Shown: positions 1-5,802 of the stretch, piece by piece
Layout: every line of letters begins with the position of its first letter
Position numbering within the stretch: position 1 is the first letter of the stretch
Assembly: GCA_947595555.1 (NCBI GenBank)
Contig: CANQES010000080.1
Coordinates: 1 to 6,111, forward strand
Origin: an uncultured Clostridia bacterium
Lineage (GTDB): Bacteria > Bacillota > Clostridia > TANB77 > CAG-508
DNA: 6,111 bases
Reading direction: 5' to 3'
Program-made: the position numbers and the translations under genes
Notes under the pieces: generated by a model
Seen by the model: only the letters and a program-made list of their open reading frames with translations
Database searches by the model: none
Told to the model about the DNA's origin: nothing

Positions 1-1131
1 CCCCATAAACAAAGGATAACATATTAATCCCTTTAGCATTGGTCTTATTGGTCTTCTGTCTAAAAACATAGCTATTACTGCTGTAAATATTGGTAACAAA
101 AATGTCGGTAATAGATATCGTAAAATGTTAATGAATAATTCTGTTTCTGTCATCCCCTGACCAGCATACATTAAAAAATTAGTAGCAAGTAATACTAAAG
201 TTATAATAAACATTGGTATGCTTCCTATTATATATAAGAAACCATCAAAATTCATCATTGTTTTATTTTTCTTAACTGCTATTGCTAATTCTTTTGAATA
301 TTCTTTAATACATTGTATATGTCCAACAGTCCATCTACTTCTTTGTGACCAACTTTGTTTAAAATCTACTGGTTGTTCATCAAATACTATTGCATCAGTT
401 GCCCAACCAAGTCGCTTTCCTTTTATAATTCTTTTCAAAGAAAACTCTATGTCTTCTGTTAATGTCACAGTATCCCATCCTTGTGGTTTCACAACATCAA
501 ATTTTACCATAAATCCAGTTCCATTTAGTAATGGTGATAATCCTAAATTGTATCTTGCTAAATGATAAAATCTATGCATAGTCCAATAAAAAATTGCATA
601 TCCTGCTGTTATCCAACTGTCTGTTGGATTCTTGATATCTCTATATCCTTGAACAACTTCTTCACCTTGACACAATTTTTTGTTCATATTTTTAATAAAA
701 TTTGAATCTACGATATTATCAGCATCAAATACAAAAAATGCATCATATGGAGCATCTTCTTTGATTTTTTGTTGTAAAAACCAATCCAATGCATATCCCT
801 TTGTTTTTTTAGTGCTATGATACCTTTCGTAAACAATTGCTCCTGCTTCTCTTGCTACTTTCGCTGTATTATCAGTACAATTATCTGCAATAACATAGAT
901 ATCATATAATTCTTTGTCATAGTTTTGTTTTTTTAAACTTTCAATTAGATTTGCTATAACTGCTTGTTCATTATGTGCAGGTATAATTGCCATAAATCTG
1001 TGATTTTTATTTACTTTTAATGGTTTGTCTTTTATTTTTACTAATGAGCATAAACTTACCATGACCTGATATAGCCAAAATATAGTTATAGTCCACACTA
1101 GAGCTTCTCTTAGTAGATATAAATAATCCAT
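1..1131 (-). CDS. Membrane-bound family 2 glycosyltransferase, C-terminus cut by window edge
   Basis: This reads as an inverting GT2 enzyme of the cellulose/hyaluronan/poly-GlcNAc synthase type, which polymerises or transfers sugars from a nucleotide-sugar at the inner face of the membrane. I translated 377 residues from the ATG at 1131 to the left edge with no stop. Visible landmarks are an N-terminal membrane segment (about 10-31), the fold start MAIIPAHNE (47-55), ADNCTD (82-87), the metal/nucleotide-binding DAD (136-138), the catalytic-base TED (225-227) and the QxxRW-type acceptor motif QRSRW (263-267). Further membrane helices lie at about 298-322 and 337-357, with another starting near 366. 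A ribosome binding site AGAGAGG sits about 6 nt upstream of the start. Members of this family usually run a little past 400 residues, so probably only the last helix is missing. The sugar and acceptor cannot be told from sequence. Family assignment is firm; a role in exopolysaccharide or cell-surface glycan synthesis is inferred. Confidence 0.93.
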   Translation of the reverse strand, partial: MDYLYLLREALVWTITIFWLYQVMVSLCSLVKIKDKPLKVNKNHRFMAIIPAHNEQAVIANLIESLKKQNYDKELYDIYVIADNCTDNTAKVAREAGAIVYERYHSTKKTKGYALDWFLQQKIKEDAPYDAFFVFDADNIVDSNFIKNMNKKLCQGEEVVQGYRDIKNPTDSWITAGYAIFYWTMHRFYHLARYNLGLSPLLNGTGFMVKFDVVKPQGWDTVTLTEDIEFSLKRIIKGKRLGWATDAIVFDEQPVDFKQSWSQRSRWTVGHIQCIKEYSKELAIAVKKNKTMMNFDGFLYIIGSIPMFIITLVLLATNFLMYAGQGMTETELFINILRYLLPTFLLPIFTAVIAMFLDRRPIRPMLKGLICYPLFMG

Positions 1132-1151
1132 TTTTTACCTCTCTTTAATTT

Positions 1152-1172
1152 TAATATTATTCTATAATATTA
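1152..1172. repeat. Perfect 9-bp inverted repeat in the glycosyltransferase leader
   Basis: The arms TAATATTAT and ATAATATTA are exact reverse complements separated by TCT. The repeat lies between the predicted promoter (1186-1214, minus strand) and the ribosome binding site of the glycosyltransferase, so it would be in the 5' untranslated leader. It consists only of A and T, so as an RNA hairpin it would be weak. An operator for a dimeric regulator is as likely, and chance in AT-rich DNA cannot be excluded. Confidence 0.5.
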
Positions 1173-1185
1173 TTCTACATTTTTT

Positions 1186-1214
1186 ATTATACTATGATTG
1201 GAAAATTTATGCAA
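1186..1214 (-). promoter_or_regulatory. Predicted housekeeping promoter of the glycosyltransferase
   Basis: On the minus strand a perfect -10 box TATAAT (1191-1186) is preceded, after a 17-nt spacer, by TTGCAT (1214-1209). The -35 matches the TTGACA consensus only in its first three bases. Transcription would start near 1179 and give a leader of about 48 nt. The exact -10 box and ideal spacing support it; the weak -35 lowers confidence. Confidence 0.5.
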
Positions 1215-1319
1215 CTTTTTTTCCAAAATTTAATATTTTTTTAATAATTATATTTTTTCATAACATTTTATTTTATTCTGCATATTTTATCATATAATAA
1301 AATTAAAGGAGGTCTTTTT

Positions 1320-2309
1320 ATGCCAAACCATTATAAAGTAGCAATTGTTGGAGCTACCGGACTAGTTGGTAGAACTGTTTTAAAAGTACTTGAGGAAAAA
1401 AACTTTCCACATATGTCATATACTCTTTTTTCATCTGCAAAATCTGCTGGTACCAAAATGCATTTCTTAAATGAAGATTATATTGTTTGTGAATTAAATG
1501 AACATTCTTTTGACATACATTTTGACTATGCTATTTTTTGTGCTGGTGGTAGTGTTTCTGAAAAATACGCTCCAATAGCCGTCGAAAAAAATTGTATTGT
1601 AATTGACAATAGCAGTATTTTTCGTATGAAACCAGATGTCCCTCTTGTTGTTCCCGAAGTTAATCCAGAAGATATCTATTGTCATCACGGTATTATCGCT
1701 AATCCAAATTGTTCTACTATTCAAGCTGTTTTACCATTAAAAGTAATAGATAAAAAATACCCTATTAAAAGAATTGTTTATTCCACTTATCAGGCTGTTT
1801 CTGGAGCTGGAAGATATGGAATTGAAGATTTAGAAACCAAAGCAGACAAAGAAAATCTAAAGAAATTTCCTTATTCTATTTATAACAATTGTCTTCCACA
1901 TATTGATGTTTTTATGGAGCATGGCTATACAAAAGAAGAATATAAAATGATTGAAGAAACAAAAAAAATTCTACACAAACCTGACTTGGCAATAACTGCC
2001 ACTGCCGTAAGAGTTCCTGTTGTAAATTGTCATGGGGAATCTATTAATGTAGAATTAGAAAATGATTTCGACATTTATGATATTAAATTATTATTGGAAA
2101 ATTCTCCTGGCATCGTTGTAGTTGATAATCCAGATAAAAATTTTTATCCTTTAGCTAGTAAAGCAAACGGCTGTGATGAAGTATTTGTGGGAAGAATTAG
2201 ACGTGATTTTAGCATTCCATATGGCTTAAATATGTGGGTTGTAAGTGATAATTTAAGAAAAGGTGCTGCTACTAATGCTGTACAAATTTTAGCAGAGCTA
2301 ATTCACTAA
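1320..2309 (+). CDS. asd: Aspartate-semialdehyde dehydrogenase
   Basis: This enzyme reduces L-aspartyl-4-phosphate to L-aspartate-4-semialdehyde with NADPH in the cytoplasm. It is the branch-point step toward lysine/diaminopimelate, methionine and threonine. The 329-aa length is normal for the family. The NADP-binding loop GATGLVG is at 11-17, the active-site cysteine C131 sits in NPNCST, the SGAGRYG loop is at 161-167, and the substrate arginine R231 and catalytic histidine H238 lie in RVPVVNCHGES. The C-terminal NMWVVSDNLRKGAA motif closes the fold. Start: ATG at 1320 with AAAGGAGG at 1305-1312, 7 nt upstream. A TATAAT at 1293-1298 could be its -10 but has no good -35. No lysine riboswitch or T-box is seen in the short AT-rich leader. 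It is followed by two spore-coat-type genes on the same strand with no visible terminator between. The DAP branch feeds both peptidoglycan and, in spore formers, dipicolinate, so a sporulation link is possible but inferred. Confidence 0.96.
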   Translation: MPNHYKVAIVGATGLVGRTVLKVLEEKNFPHMSYTLFSSAKSAGTKMHFLNEDYIVCELNEHSFDIHFDYAIFCAGGSVSEKYAPIAVEKNCIVIDNSSIFRMKPDVPLVVPEVNPEDIYCHHGIIANPNCSTIQAVLPLKVIDKKYPIKRIVYSTYQAVSGAGRYGIEDLETKADKENLKKFPYSIYNNCLPHIDVFMEHGYTKEEYKMIEETKKILHKPDLAITATAVRVPVVNCHGESINVELENDFDIYDIKLLLENSPGIVVVDNPDKNFYPLASKANGCDEVFVGRIRRDFSIPYGLNMWVVSDNLRKGAATNAVQILAELIH

Positions 2310-2350
2310 TTATTCTGTATAAATTGCATCATTTTGGAAATACTATTTTC

Positions 2351-2357
2351 AGGTGGT
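2351..2357 (+). promoter_or_regulatory. Ribosome binding site that fixes the start of the 57-aa gene
   Basis: AGGTGGT lies 6 nt before the ATG at 2364. The longer reading frame beginning with TTG at 2334 has no comparable site, and its extra ten codons run through this Shine-Dalgarno sequence. The ATG at 2364 is therefore the preferred start. Confidence 0.65.
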
Positions 2358-2363
2358 GATAGT

Positions 2364-2537
2364 ATGACAAATAAAGAACTTTTGTACATTGAAGATGCTT
2401 TAGGACATGAAAATTTTATGAAATCATGTAGTGCTCAAGCATCAACTCAACTAACAGATGCTACTCTTTCTGATTATATGAAAGAATTAGAGAAAAAGCA
2501 TACAGAATTATTTAACAAATTTTTAAATTTATTATAG
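2364..2537 (+). CDS. Small helical protein, probable CotF-partner spore coat protein
   Basis: The 57-aa product (MTNKELLYIEDALGHENF...) is soluble, charged and almost entirely predicted helix. It has two stretches, about residues 3-25 and 30-57, that would pair as a helical hairpin. It has no signal peptide or membrane segment. Its stop codon TAG (2535-2537) lies inside the AGGAGG ribosome binding site of the CotF-family gene that follows, so the two are almost certainly translated from one mRNA and may be coupled. The sequence resembles small proteins that I recall lying beside cotF in Clostridia, where they look like the N-terminal half of a ferritin-like CotF unit; that is recollection, not a search. 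Likely role: spore coat component or CotF partner, made in the mother cell. An upstream TTG start (2334) would give 67 aa but lacks a ribosome binding site. Confidence 0.72.
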   Translation: MTNKELLYIEDALGHENFMKSCSAQASTQLTDATLSDYMKELEKKHTELFNKFLNLL

Positions 2538-2548
2538 GAGGATTAGTT

Positions 2549-2794
2549 ATGCAAGATAAAGATTTAATGGAAAAAGAATTGTTAATTATCAAAGGTGTTT
2601 GCGATTTATATCTTCACGGTTCAATCGAATCAACTACTGCTGAAGTTCACACTGCATTTAAAGATGCTCTAAATGAATCATTAGATATTCAAAATAAAAT
2701 ATATAATTTAATGTCTGAAAAAGGTTGGTATAAAACTGAAAATGTAGAACAAACTAAAATAGATACAGTAAAACAAAAATTTACTTCAAATTAA
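2549..2794 (+). CDS. cotF: CotF-family spore coat protein
   Basis: The 81-aa product matches the short clostridial form of the CotF family of spore coat proteins. Recognisable blocks are KGVCDLYLHGSIES (residues 15-28), VHTAFKDALNESLDIQ (33-48), the conserved EKGWY (57-61) before a short linker, and the tail VKQKF (74-78). The fold expected is a helical hairpin with no signal peptide, consistent with assembly on the forespore surface by the mother cell. The start ATG is preceded by AGGAGG (2536-2541), 7 nt upstream, which overlaps the stop of the previous gene. Full-length CotF in Bacillus is about twice this size, so here the function may be shared with the 57-aa neighbour. A strong terminator follows. 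No mother-cell sigma promoter could be identified with confidence. Confidence 0.82.
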   Translation: MQDKDLMEKELLIIKGVCDLYLHGSIESTTAEVHTAFKDALNESLDIQNKIYNLMSEKGWYKTENVEQTKIDTVKQKFTSN

Positions 2795-2814
2795 TTGCAT
2801 ATTATAGATTTTTG

Positions 2815-2847
2815 AAATGAACTCTGTATCACACAGAGCTCATTTTT
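2815..2847 (+). terminator. Rho-independent terminator after the coat genes, in a convergent gap
   Basis: Arms ATGAACTCTGT (2817-2827) and ACAGAGCTCAT (2833-2843) pair around the loop ATCAC, extended by A-T pairs to 2815/2845 and followed by a T run (2843-2847). The only internal mismatch is A2821 against C2839. On the opposite strand the same position becomes a G-U wobble, so the hairpin is at least as stable for leftward transcripts. The T run on that side is short, so it may serve only partly as a terminator for the minus-strand gene ending at 2908. Confidence 0.85.
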
Positions 2848-2907
2848 AATTATTGCCATAACATAGACATGTCAGTTTCAGTTTTTGTTTTTGTTCCGTG
2901 CTTTATA

Positions 2908-4221
2908 TTAATTCTCAAGTTCTATTTTTGCTGTAGATTTAAGAGAAACTAGTGGACAAAATGCAGTGTTGCTACTATAACTGCGATATGTTACATATCC
3001 ACCTGAATAAAAACTCACAAGGCATACTCTATCAATTCCGTCAGCTAATGGAGATGCTAGCCAATAACAATTCCCGACGTCATTATCGATTTTTCCTGGA
3101 TAATACATTGTATCTATTCTAGAATCTGGATATATAGAATTAGCAGGTGTATAAGTTCCATACCCATCACTACTGTCAACACATGATCCTACTTTATAAC
3201 CATTATCTCCTGTACTATATTTATAAAAAAGTTTTCTTCTTTCTCCTTCTGGTATATTAGTAGAATCTGGTTTGTCTTTACCCTTTAATACATCAGCATA
3301 TTTAGTATTATAGCTGTCCATCATCATCTCTAAACTTGGTGTTCCAACTATATAATTTATATCCTCTTCTGATATTTTTACTCCTTTTTTCAATCCCGCC
3401 CAGTTATCTTCATTTAATAACCATGTTACTGCTTGCATGTTAGGAGTTGTAGGCGCTGTAACACCAGTTTCATATAAACTTGGGTTTAATTGCTTTATTT
3501 TTATATTTTCATCATTTGCTGTATATTTTTCCTCTAATTGTAAATGTCCATTATTATCTGTACACTCTGCTTTTAAATATATCGTTCCTACTCCATCTCC
3601 ATATTTGCCTGTTCCATTTCCTTTTGGATCATCAAAATCTACATAGTATAATCTATATTTTTTTGATACAGTATAGTCAGTATCTCCTATATGCACCACT
3701 TCTTCTTTGTCCTCATAATCATCTTTAAAATTTGTTACTACTTTTCCTAAATAATCTTTTATATTATCTTTATTTAATATTACCGTTTTTTCTCCAACTT
3801 TTATTGTTGGTCCGTCACTTGATGATGGATTTTCTGTTACTATTCCTTTATATAAGTCTGATACCTTTAATTTTACATCTTTTCCATACTCTGCTTTTGC
3901 TTCTAAACTATAGTCTGGGTCTTCTAAATTTTTTTCTAAATCTTCTGCTTTTTCTGGCACATTTTTAAAATATTTATCTAATACATCTCTTAATTGTTTT
4001 GATGTGACTTTTTCGCTATTATTTTCTGTTTGATATCCTAAAATGTCGGTTTGCACCATTTCTTTTAAATGTCCTACTTCTGTTTGTGACTTTGCATCAT
4101 TTGCTTTTGTCAATATTCCATTTTCCCCTGTTAATGTTGCTATACTGACTCCTGCTAAAATTAATAATACTATAATTGTGATTACCAATGCAATTAGTGT
4201 TATTCCTTTTTCTCTTTTCAC
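2908..4221 (-). CDS. Pilin-like N-terminus surface protein with YWLASP/PLVSLKS C-terminal module
   Basis: The 437-aa protein starts with a short basic leader (KREKG, 2-6), then an unbroken hydrophobic helix (7-28) resembling a type IV pilin/pseudopilin class III signal, with processing expected after G6. The usual glutamate at +5 is alanine (A11). Residues 33-125 are charged and helical; 138-235 look beta-rich (KYRLYYVDFDDP, then a glycine-rich loop 201-212). The C-terminal part includes QAVTWLLNEDNW (263-274), YWLASP (386-391) and PLVSLKS (423-429). This arrangement recurs in uncharacterised clostridial proteins, which I associate with DUF6273-like domains, not confirmed. The start is GTG with GGAGG (4235-4231) 9 nt upstream, the same spacing as its paralogue at 5626; no in-frame ATG competes. 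Promoter: 4288-4316. Probable role: membrane-anchored or pilus-associated extracellular protein with a C-terminal binding module. Ligand unknown. Confidence 0.85.
   Translation of the reverse strand: MKREKGITLIALVITIIVLLILAGVSIATLTGENGILTKANDAKSQTEVGHLKEMVQTDILGYQTENNSEKVTSKQLRDVLDKYFKNVPEKAEDLEKNLEDPDYSLEAKAEYGKDVKLKVSDLYKGIVTENPSSSDGPTIKVGEKTVILNKDNIKDYLGKVVTNFKDDYEDKEEVVHIGDTDYTVSKKYRLYYVDFDDPKGNGTGKYGDGVGTIYLKAECTDNNGHLQLEEKYTANDENIKIKQLNPSLYETGVTAPTTPNMQAVTWLLNEDNWAGLKKGVKISEEDINYIVGTPSLEMMMDSYNTKYADVLKGKDKPDSTNIPEGERRKLFYKYSTGDNGYKVGSCVDSSDGYGTYTPANSIYPDSRIDTMYYPGKIDNDVGNCYWLASPLADGIDRVCLVSFYSGGYVTYRSYSSNTAFCPLVSLKSTAKIELEN
2956..3042 (-). other. Candidate variable segment at the C-terminus of the YWLASP protein
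   Basis: This covers residues 394-422, between YWLASP and PLVSLKS. It is rich in Tyr, Ser, Gly and Thr, and 15 of the 20 codons for residues 403-422 end in T or C. That pattern would arise if a template of AAC/AAT codons had been mutated at its adenines, as in diversity-generating retroelements. T-ending codons are common in AT-rich genomes anyway, so this is suggestive only. Confidence 0.3.
4112..4155 (-). repeat. 44-bp near-identical repeat, copy 1 (in pilin-like N-terminus)
   Basis: This segment matches 5517-5560 at 43 of 44 bases; the only difference is T4123 against C5528. It encodes the AGVSIATLTGENGI part of the pilin-like stem in both minus-strand genes. Both copies lie in the same orientation about 1.4 kb apart. 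Confidence 0.9.
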
Positions 4222-4230
4222 TTTAGTTTT

Positions 4231-4235
4231 CCTCC
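4231..4235 (-). promoter_or_regulatory. Ribosome binding site supporting a GTG start at 4221
   Basis: GGAGG on the minus strand (4235-4231) lies 9 nt before the GTG at 4221. An ATG overlapping this site (4237-4235) is out of frame. The paralogue starting at 5626 has GGAGG at the same 9-nt distance, which supports the GTG as the genuine start. Confidence 0.75.
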
Positions 4236-4287
4236 ATTTTTTCTTTAGGATTTTGAATTATGTTATTTTAGTTATAATATTATGCGC

Positions 4288-4316
4288 ATTCTATCATTAC
4301 TTTTTTTATTTGTCAA
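4288..4316 (-). promoter_or_regulatory. Strong predicted promoter of the YWLASP protein gene
   Basis: Reading the minus strand, the perfect -35 box TTGACA (4316-4311) is followed by a 17-nt spacer ending TGA and a -10 box TAGAAT (4293-4288). That gives a TG-extended -10. Transcription should start near 4281, leaving a leader of about 60 nt. The rest of the 4222-4405 gap holds no gene and no convincing terminator for the upstream gene ending at 4406, so read-through into this gene is possible. Confidence 0.8.
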
Positions 4317-4323
4317 TATTGAC
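4312..4323. repeat. 12-bp perfect palindrome over the -35 box
   Basis: GTCAATATTGAC is fully self-complementary and covers five bases of the -35 element of the promoter at 4288-4316. A dimeric repressor bound here would block RNA polymerase. Operator function is inferred from position only. Confidence 0.45.
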
Positions 4324-4405
4324 TTTGCATTTTAATAGTACGTAATACATCCTCTTCTTTTATCCTATTTCTTTAACATGGACGTAAATGGGTTAATTAA
4401 ATTGT

Positions 4406-5626
4406 TTAGCATGGTCTTAAATAAAGCACACAACGAAAACCAATTTGCACAGCACAGGCTAATACTTCTGTGTTACCACTAGAATTAGTAACAGGGCTAG
4501 TTGAGCCATAGTCTAAAAAGCAACCTCCTCGAAGAACCCCATAATTTTTCTTTTCACTACCAGTAGAAGACCAACTAACTGTTTCAGTTATCCATTCCAA
4601 CATATTTCCTGCCATATCATATATATTGTAAAGTTTAAAATCGTCACAGATTCCAGTTGCCAATTCCAATCTATTGTTGTTTTCTCTATTACCTCTTGGT
4701 ACAAAATTTAAAGGTACATTTCCATATTCATAATTAGATGCCCAAACGCCATTTCCATGTTTTGCAAACCATCCTCTTATTTCTTCATAATTTGTTTTTT
4801 TATTATCTAAATAATTTCCATATTCTGAAGAATCTTCTATCTTTGTACCTTTTGTTTCGAATATATATTTACATATATAATTCCATGCATTTGAATCTAT
4901 TAAATAGCTATTTACTGATGAACTCCCTTCATACATTTTTTCTGACACTTTTTTTGCATGTTCTTGTGTTATAAAATTCCAACTTGGATTATTTTTCTTA
5001 CTTACTGGTTTTAATGCCTTTCCATTTTCTTCTGTTACATCTCTTCCACTATTTAAATCTGCTGTTCTTATATAATCTTTCTTTTCTTCTGTTGGATAAA
5101 ATGATGCCTCACTTGGTATTCCTGCCTCGTATCTTCCTATATAAAATCCTCCATAGTTCTCTATGCTTGCTTTTCCTGCTGCTATTTGTTCTTCTGGATT
5201 TACCCATCCAGTTGTTTTATTATAATCATATGATGGCCATTTACTTGATAATTCATTTGCTTTTATATATGTCTCTTCAACTTCATTTTTATCGCATGGT
5301 ATCCATACAAACTCATTTCCTTTTGCGTCTACTATTACTAATCCATCTTCTATTGTATTTTCTCCCTCTATTCTTGTTGGCGCAAATCCTGCTGGAATAG
5401 GTACTCCTTTATATTCTGTATTTTCAAGGTTCATTGCTGCTTCTGACATTGCTAATTGTCTTTGTTCTTCAACTGTTGCTATTTTTGTTTCTTCTTTTGC
5501 TCTTTGTGCTTGGTGTAATATTCCATTCTCCCCTGTTAATGTTGCTATACTGACTCCTGCAAGTATTAGTAAAACTATGATTGTTATTACGAGTGCTATT
5601 AATGTTATTCCTTTGTTTCTTACCAT
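4406..5626 (-). CDS. Pilin-like N-terminus protein with SUMF1/FGE-like C-type-lectin fold domain
   Basis: The 406-aa protein has a short basic leader (VRNKG, 2-6) and a hydrophobic helix (7-28) nearly identical to that of its two neighbours. A helical, charged stretch (38-69) and a short linker (GVPIPAGFAPTR, 74-85) follow. The rest is a formylglycine-generating-enzyme/SUMF1-like domain: FVWIPCD (106-112), GGFYIGRYEAG (159-169), YNIYDMAGNMLEW (333-345), LRGG (365-368) and IGFRCV (395-400). The paired active-site cysteines that true FGE carries shortly after RGG are absent, since only C369 is near there, so a binding rather than sulfatase-activating role is likely. SUMF1-like folds are known scaffolds for hypervariable ligand-binding proteins. 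Start: ATG at 5626 with GGAGG 9 nt upstream; promoter at 5687-5715. Probable location: exported, held in the membrane or in a pilus by the N-terminal helix. Ligand unknown. Confidence 0.88.
   Translation of the reverse strand: MVRNKGITLIALVITIIVLLILAGVSIATLTGENGILHQAQRAKEETKIATVEEQRQLAMSEAAMNLENTEYKGVPIPAGFAPTRIEGENTIEDGLVIVDAKGNEFVWIPCDKNEVEETYIKANELSSKWPSYDYNKTTGWVNPEEQIAAGKASIENYGGFYIGRYEAGIPSEASFYPTEEKKDYIRTADLNSGRDVTEENGKALKPVSKKNNPSWNFITQEHAKKVSEKMYEGSSSVNSYLIDSNAWNYICKYIFETKGTKIEDSSEYGNYLDNKKTNYEEIRGWFAKHGNGVWASNYEYGNVPLNFVPRGNRENNNRLELATGICDDFKLYNIYDMAGNMLEWITETVSWSSTGSEKKNYGVLRGGCFLDYGSTSPVTNSSGNTEVLACAVQIGFRCVLYLRPC
4442..4522 (-). other. Candidate variable region in the SUMF1-like domain
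   Basis: These are residues 369-395, between the RGG and GFR landmarks. This is the location and size of the variable region in known diversity-generating retroelement targets with this fold. Nineteen of 27 codons end in C or T, several of them C-ending codons that are less common elsewhere in the gene (TGC, GAC, GGC, AGC, AAC, GCC). No template repeat or reverse transcriptase is visible in the window, so variability is a hypothesis. Confidence 0.35.
5517..5560 (-). repeat. 44-bp near-identical repeat, copy 2 (in pilin-like N-terminus)
   Basis: This is the partner of 4112-4155, with 43 of 44 bases shared. Identity persists at synonymous positions, whereas flanking codons for the same conserved protein segment differ. 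The plus-strand third paralogue encodes a very similar peptide but with different codons and a TLLGE instead of TLTGE variant. Confidence 0.9.
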
Positions 5627-5686
5627 TTTTTCATTCCTCCACTTTCTTTTGTTATTATGTTATTTTGTTTTTACTTGTTTGTTATA

Positions 5687-5715
5687 TTTATACCATATTA
5701 ATTTTTTTCCTGCAA
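5687..5715 (-). promoter_or_regulatory. Predicted extended -10 promoter of the SUMF1-like protein gene
   Basis: On the minus strand TTGCAG (5715-5710) is followed by a 17-nt spacer and TATAAA (5692-5687). The spacer ends in TGG, forming the extended -10 TGGTATAAA. Start of transcription is expected near 5680, giving a leader of about 54 nt before the ATG at 5626. Confidence 0.65.
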
Positions 5716-5802
5716 GTCCTTTTTTCGTTTTTTATGTTATTAATGTTACGGCTTAAACTAAAATCAATGATTATAAAAATTTAATATATTTTATAAAACC
5801 TA

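Noticed and set aside
218..565. 115-codon plus-strand open frame inside the glycosyltransferase
   Set aside because: It lies antisense to the conserved glycosyltransferase frame, which carries all the catalytic motifs including TED and QRSRW. It has no ribosome binding site and encodes no recognisable domain.
1293..1298. TATAAT as a -10 box for asd
   Set aside because: No acceptable -35 lies 16-18 nt upstream, and the start site would fall at or beside the ribosome binding site. In such AT-rich sequence a lone TATAAT is weak evidence.
1494..1724. Minus-strand frame within asd
   Set aside because: Antisense shadow of a conserved enzyme, without start signals or a recognisable product.
2317..2346. 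Possible mother-cell sigma promoter before the small coat genes
   Set aside because: The partial match (GTATAAA and AATACTAT) would place the transcript start on the ribosome binding site, and the boxes fit the consensus poorly.
2334..2363. Ten-codon N-terminal extension of the 57-aa gene from a TTG
   Set aside because: The extension runs through the AGGTGGT ribosome binding site that serves the ATG at 2364, and no site precedes the TTG.
2873..2895. Short period-6 pattern (CAGTTT, CAGTTT, then TTGTTT) after the YWLASP gene
   Set aside because: Too short and irregular to be called a repeat array. It does not resemble a template repeat of the adjacent gene end.
3437..4345. Several Leu/Phe/Tyr-rich plus-strand frames opposite the pilin-like genes
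   Set aside because: They are the complements of lysine/glutamate- and asparagine-rich coding sequence, which always reads as hydrophobic on the other strand. They lack ribosome binding sites.
4319..4349. Plus-strand promoter from the other half of the GTCAATATTGAC palindrome
   Set aside because: No good -10 at proper spacing and no plus-strand gene downstream to serve.
4222..4405. Search for a DGR template repeat or terminator in the gap between the two minus-strand genes
   Set aside because: The sequence has no similarity to either gene's C-terminal coding region and no stem followed by a T run. Only the promoter and palindrome are supported there.
4738..5784. Further hydrophobic plus-strand frames resembling membrane proteins
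   Set aside because: Same antisense artefact opposite the SUMF1-like gene and its promoter. The apparent membrane helices come from complementing A-rich codons.
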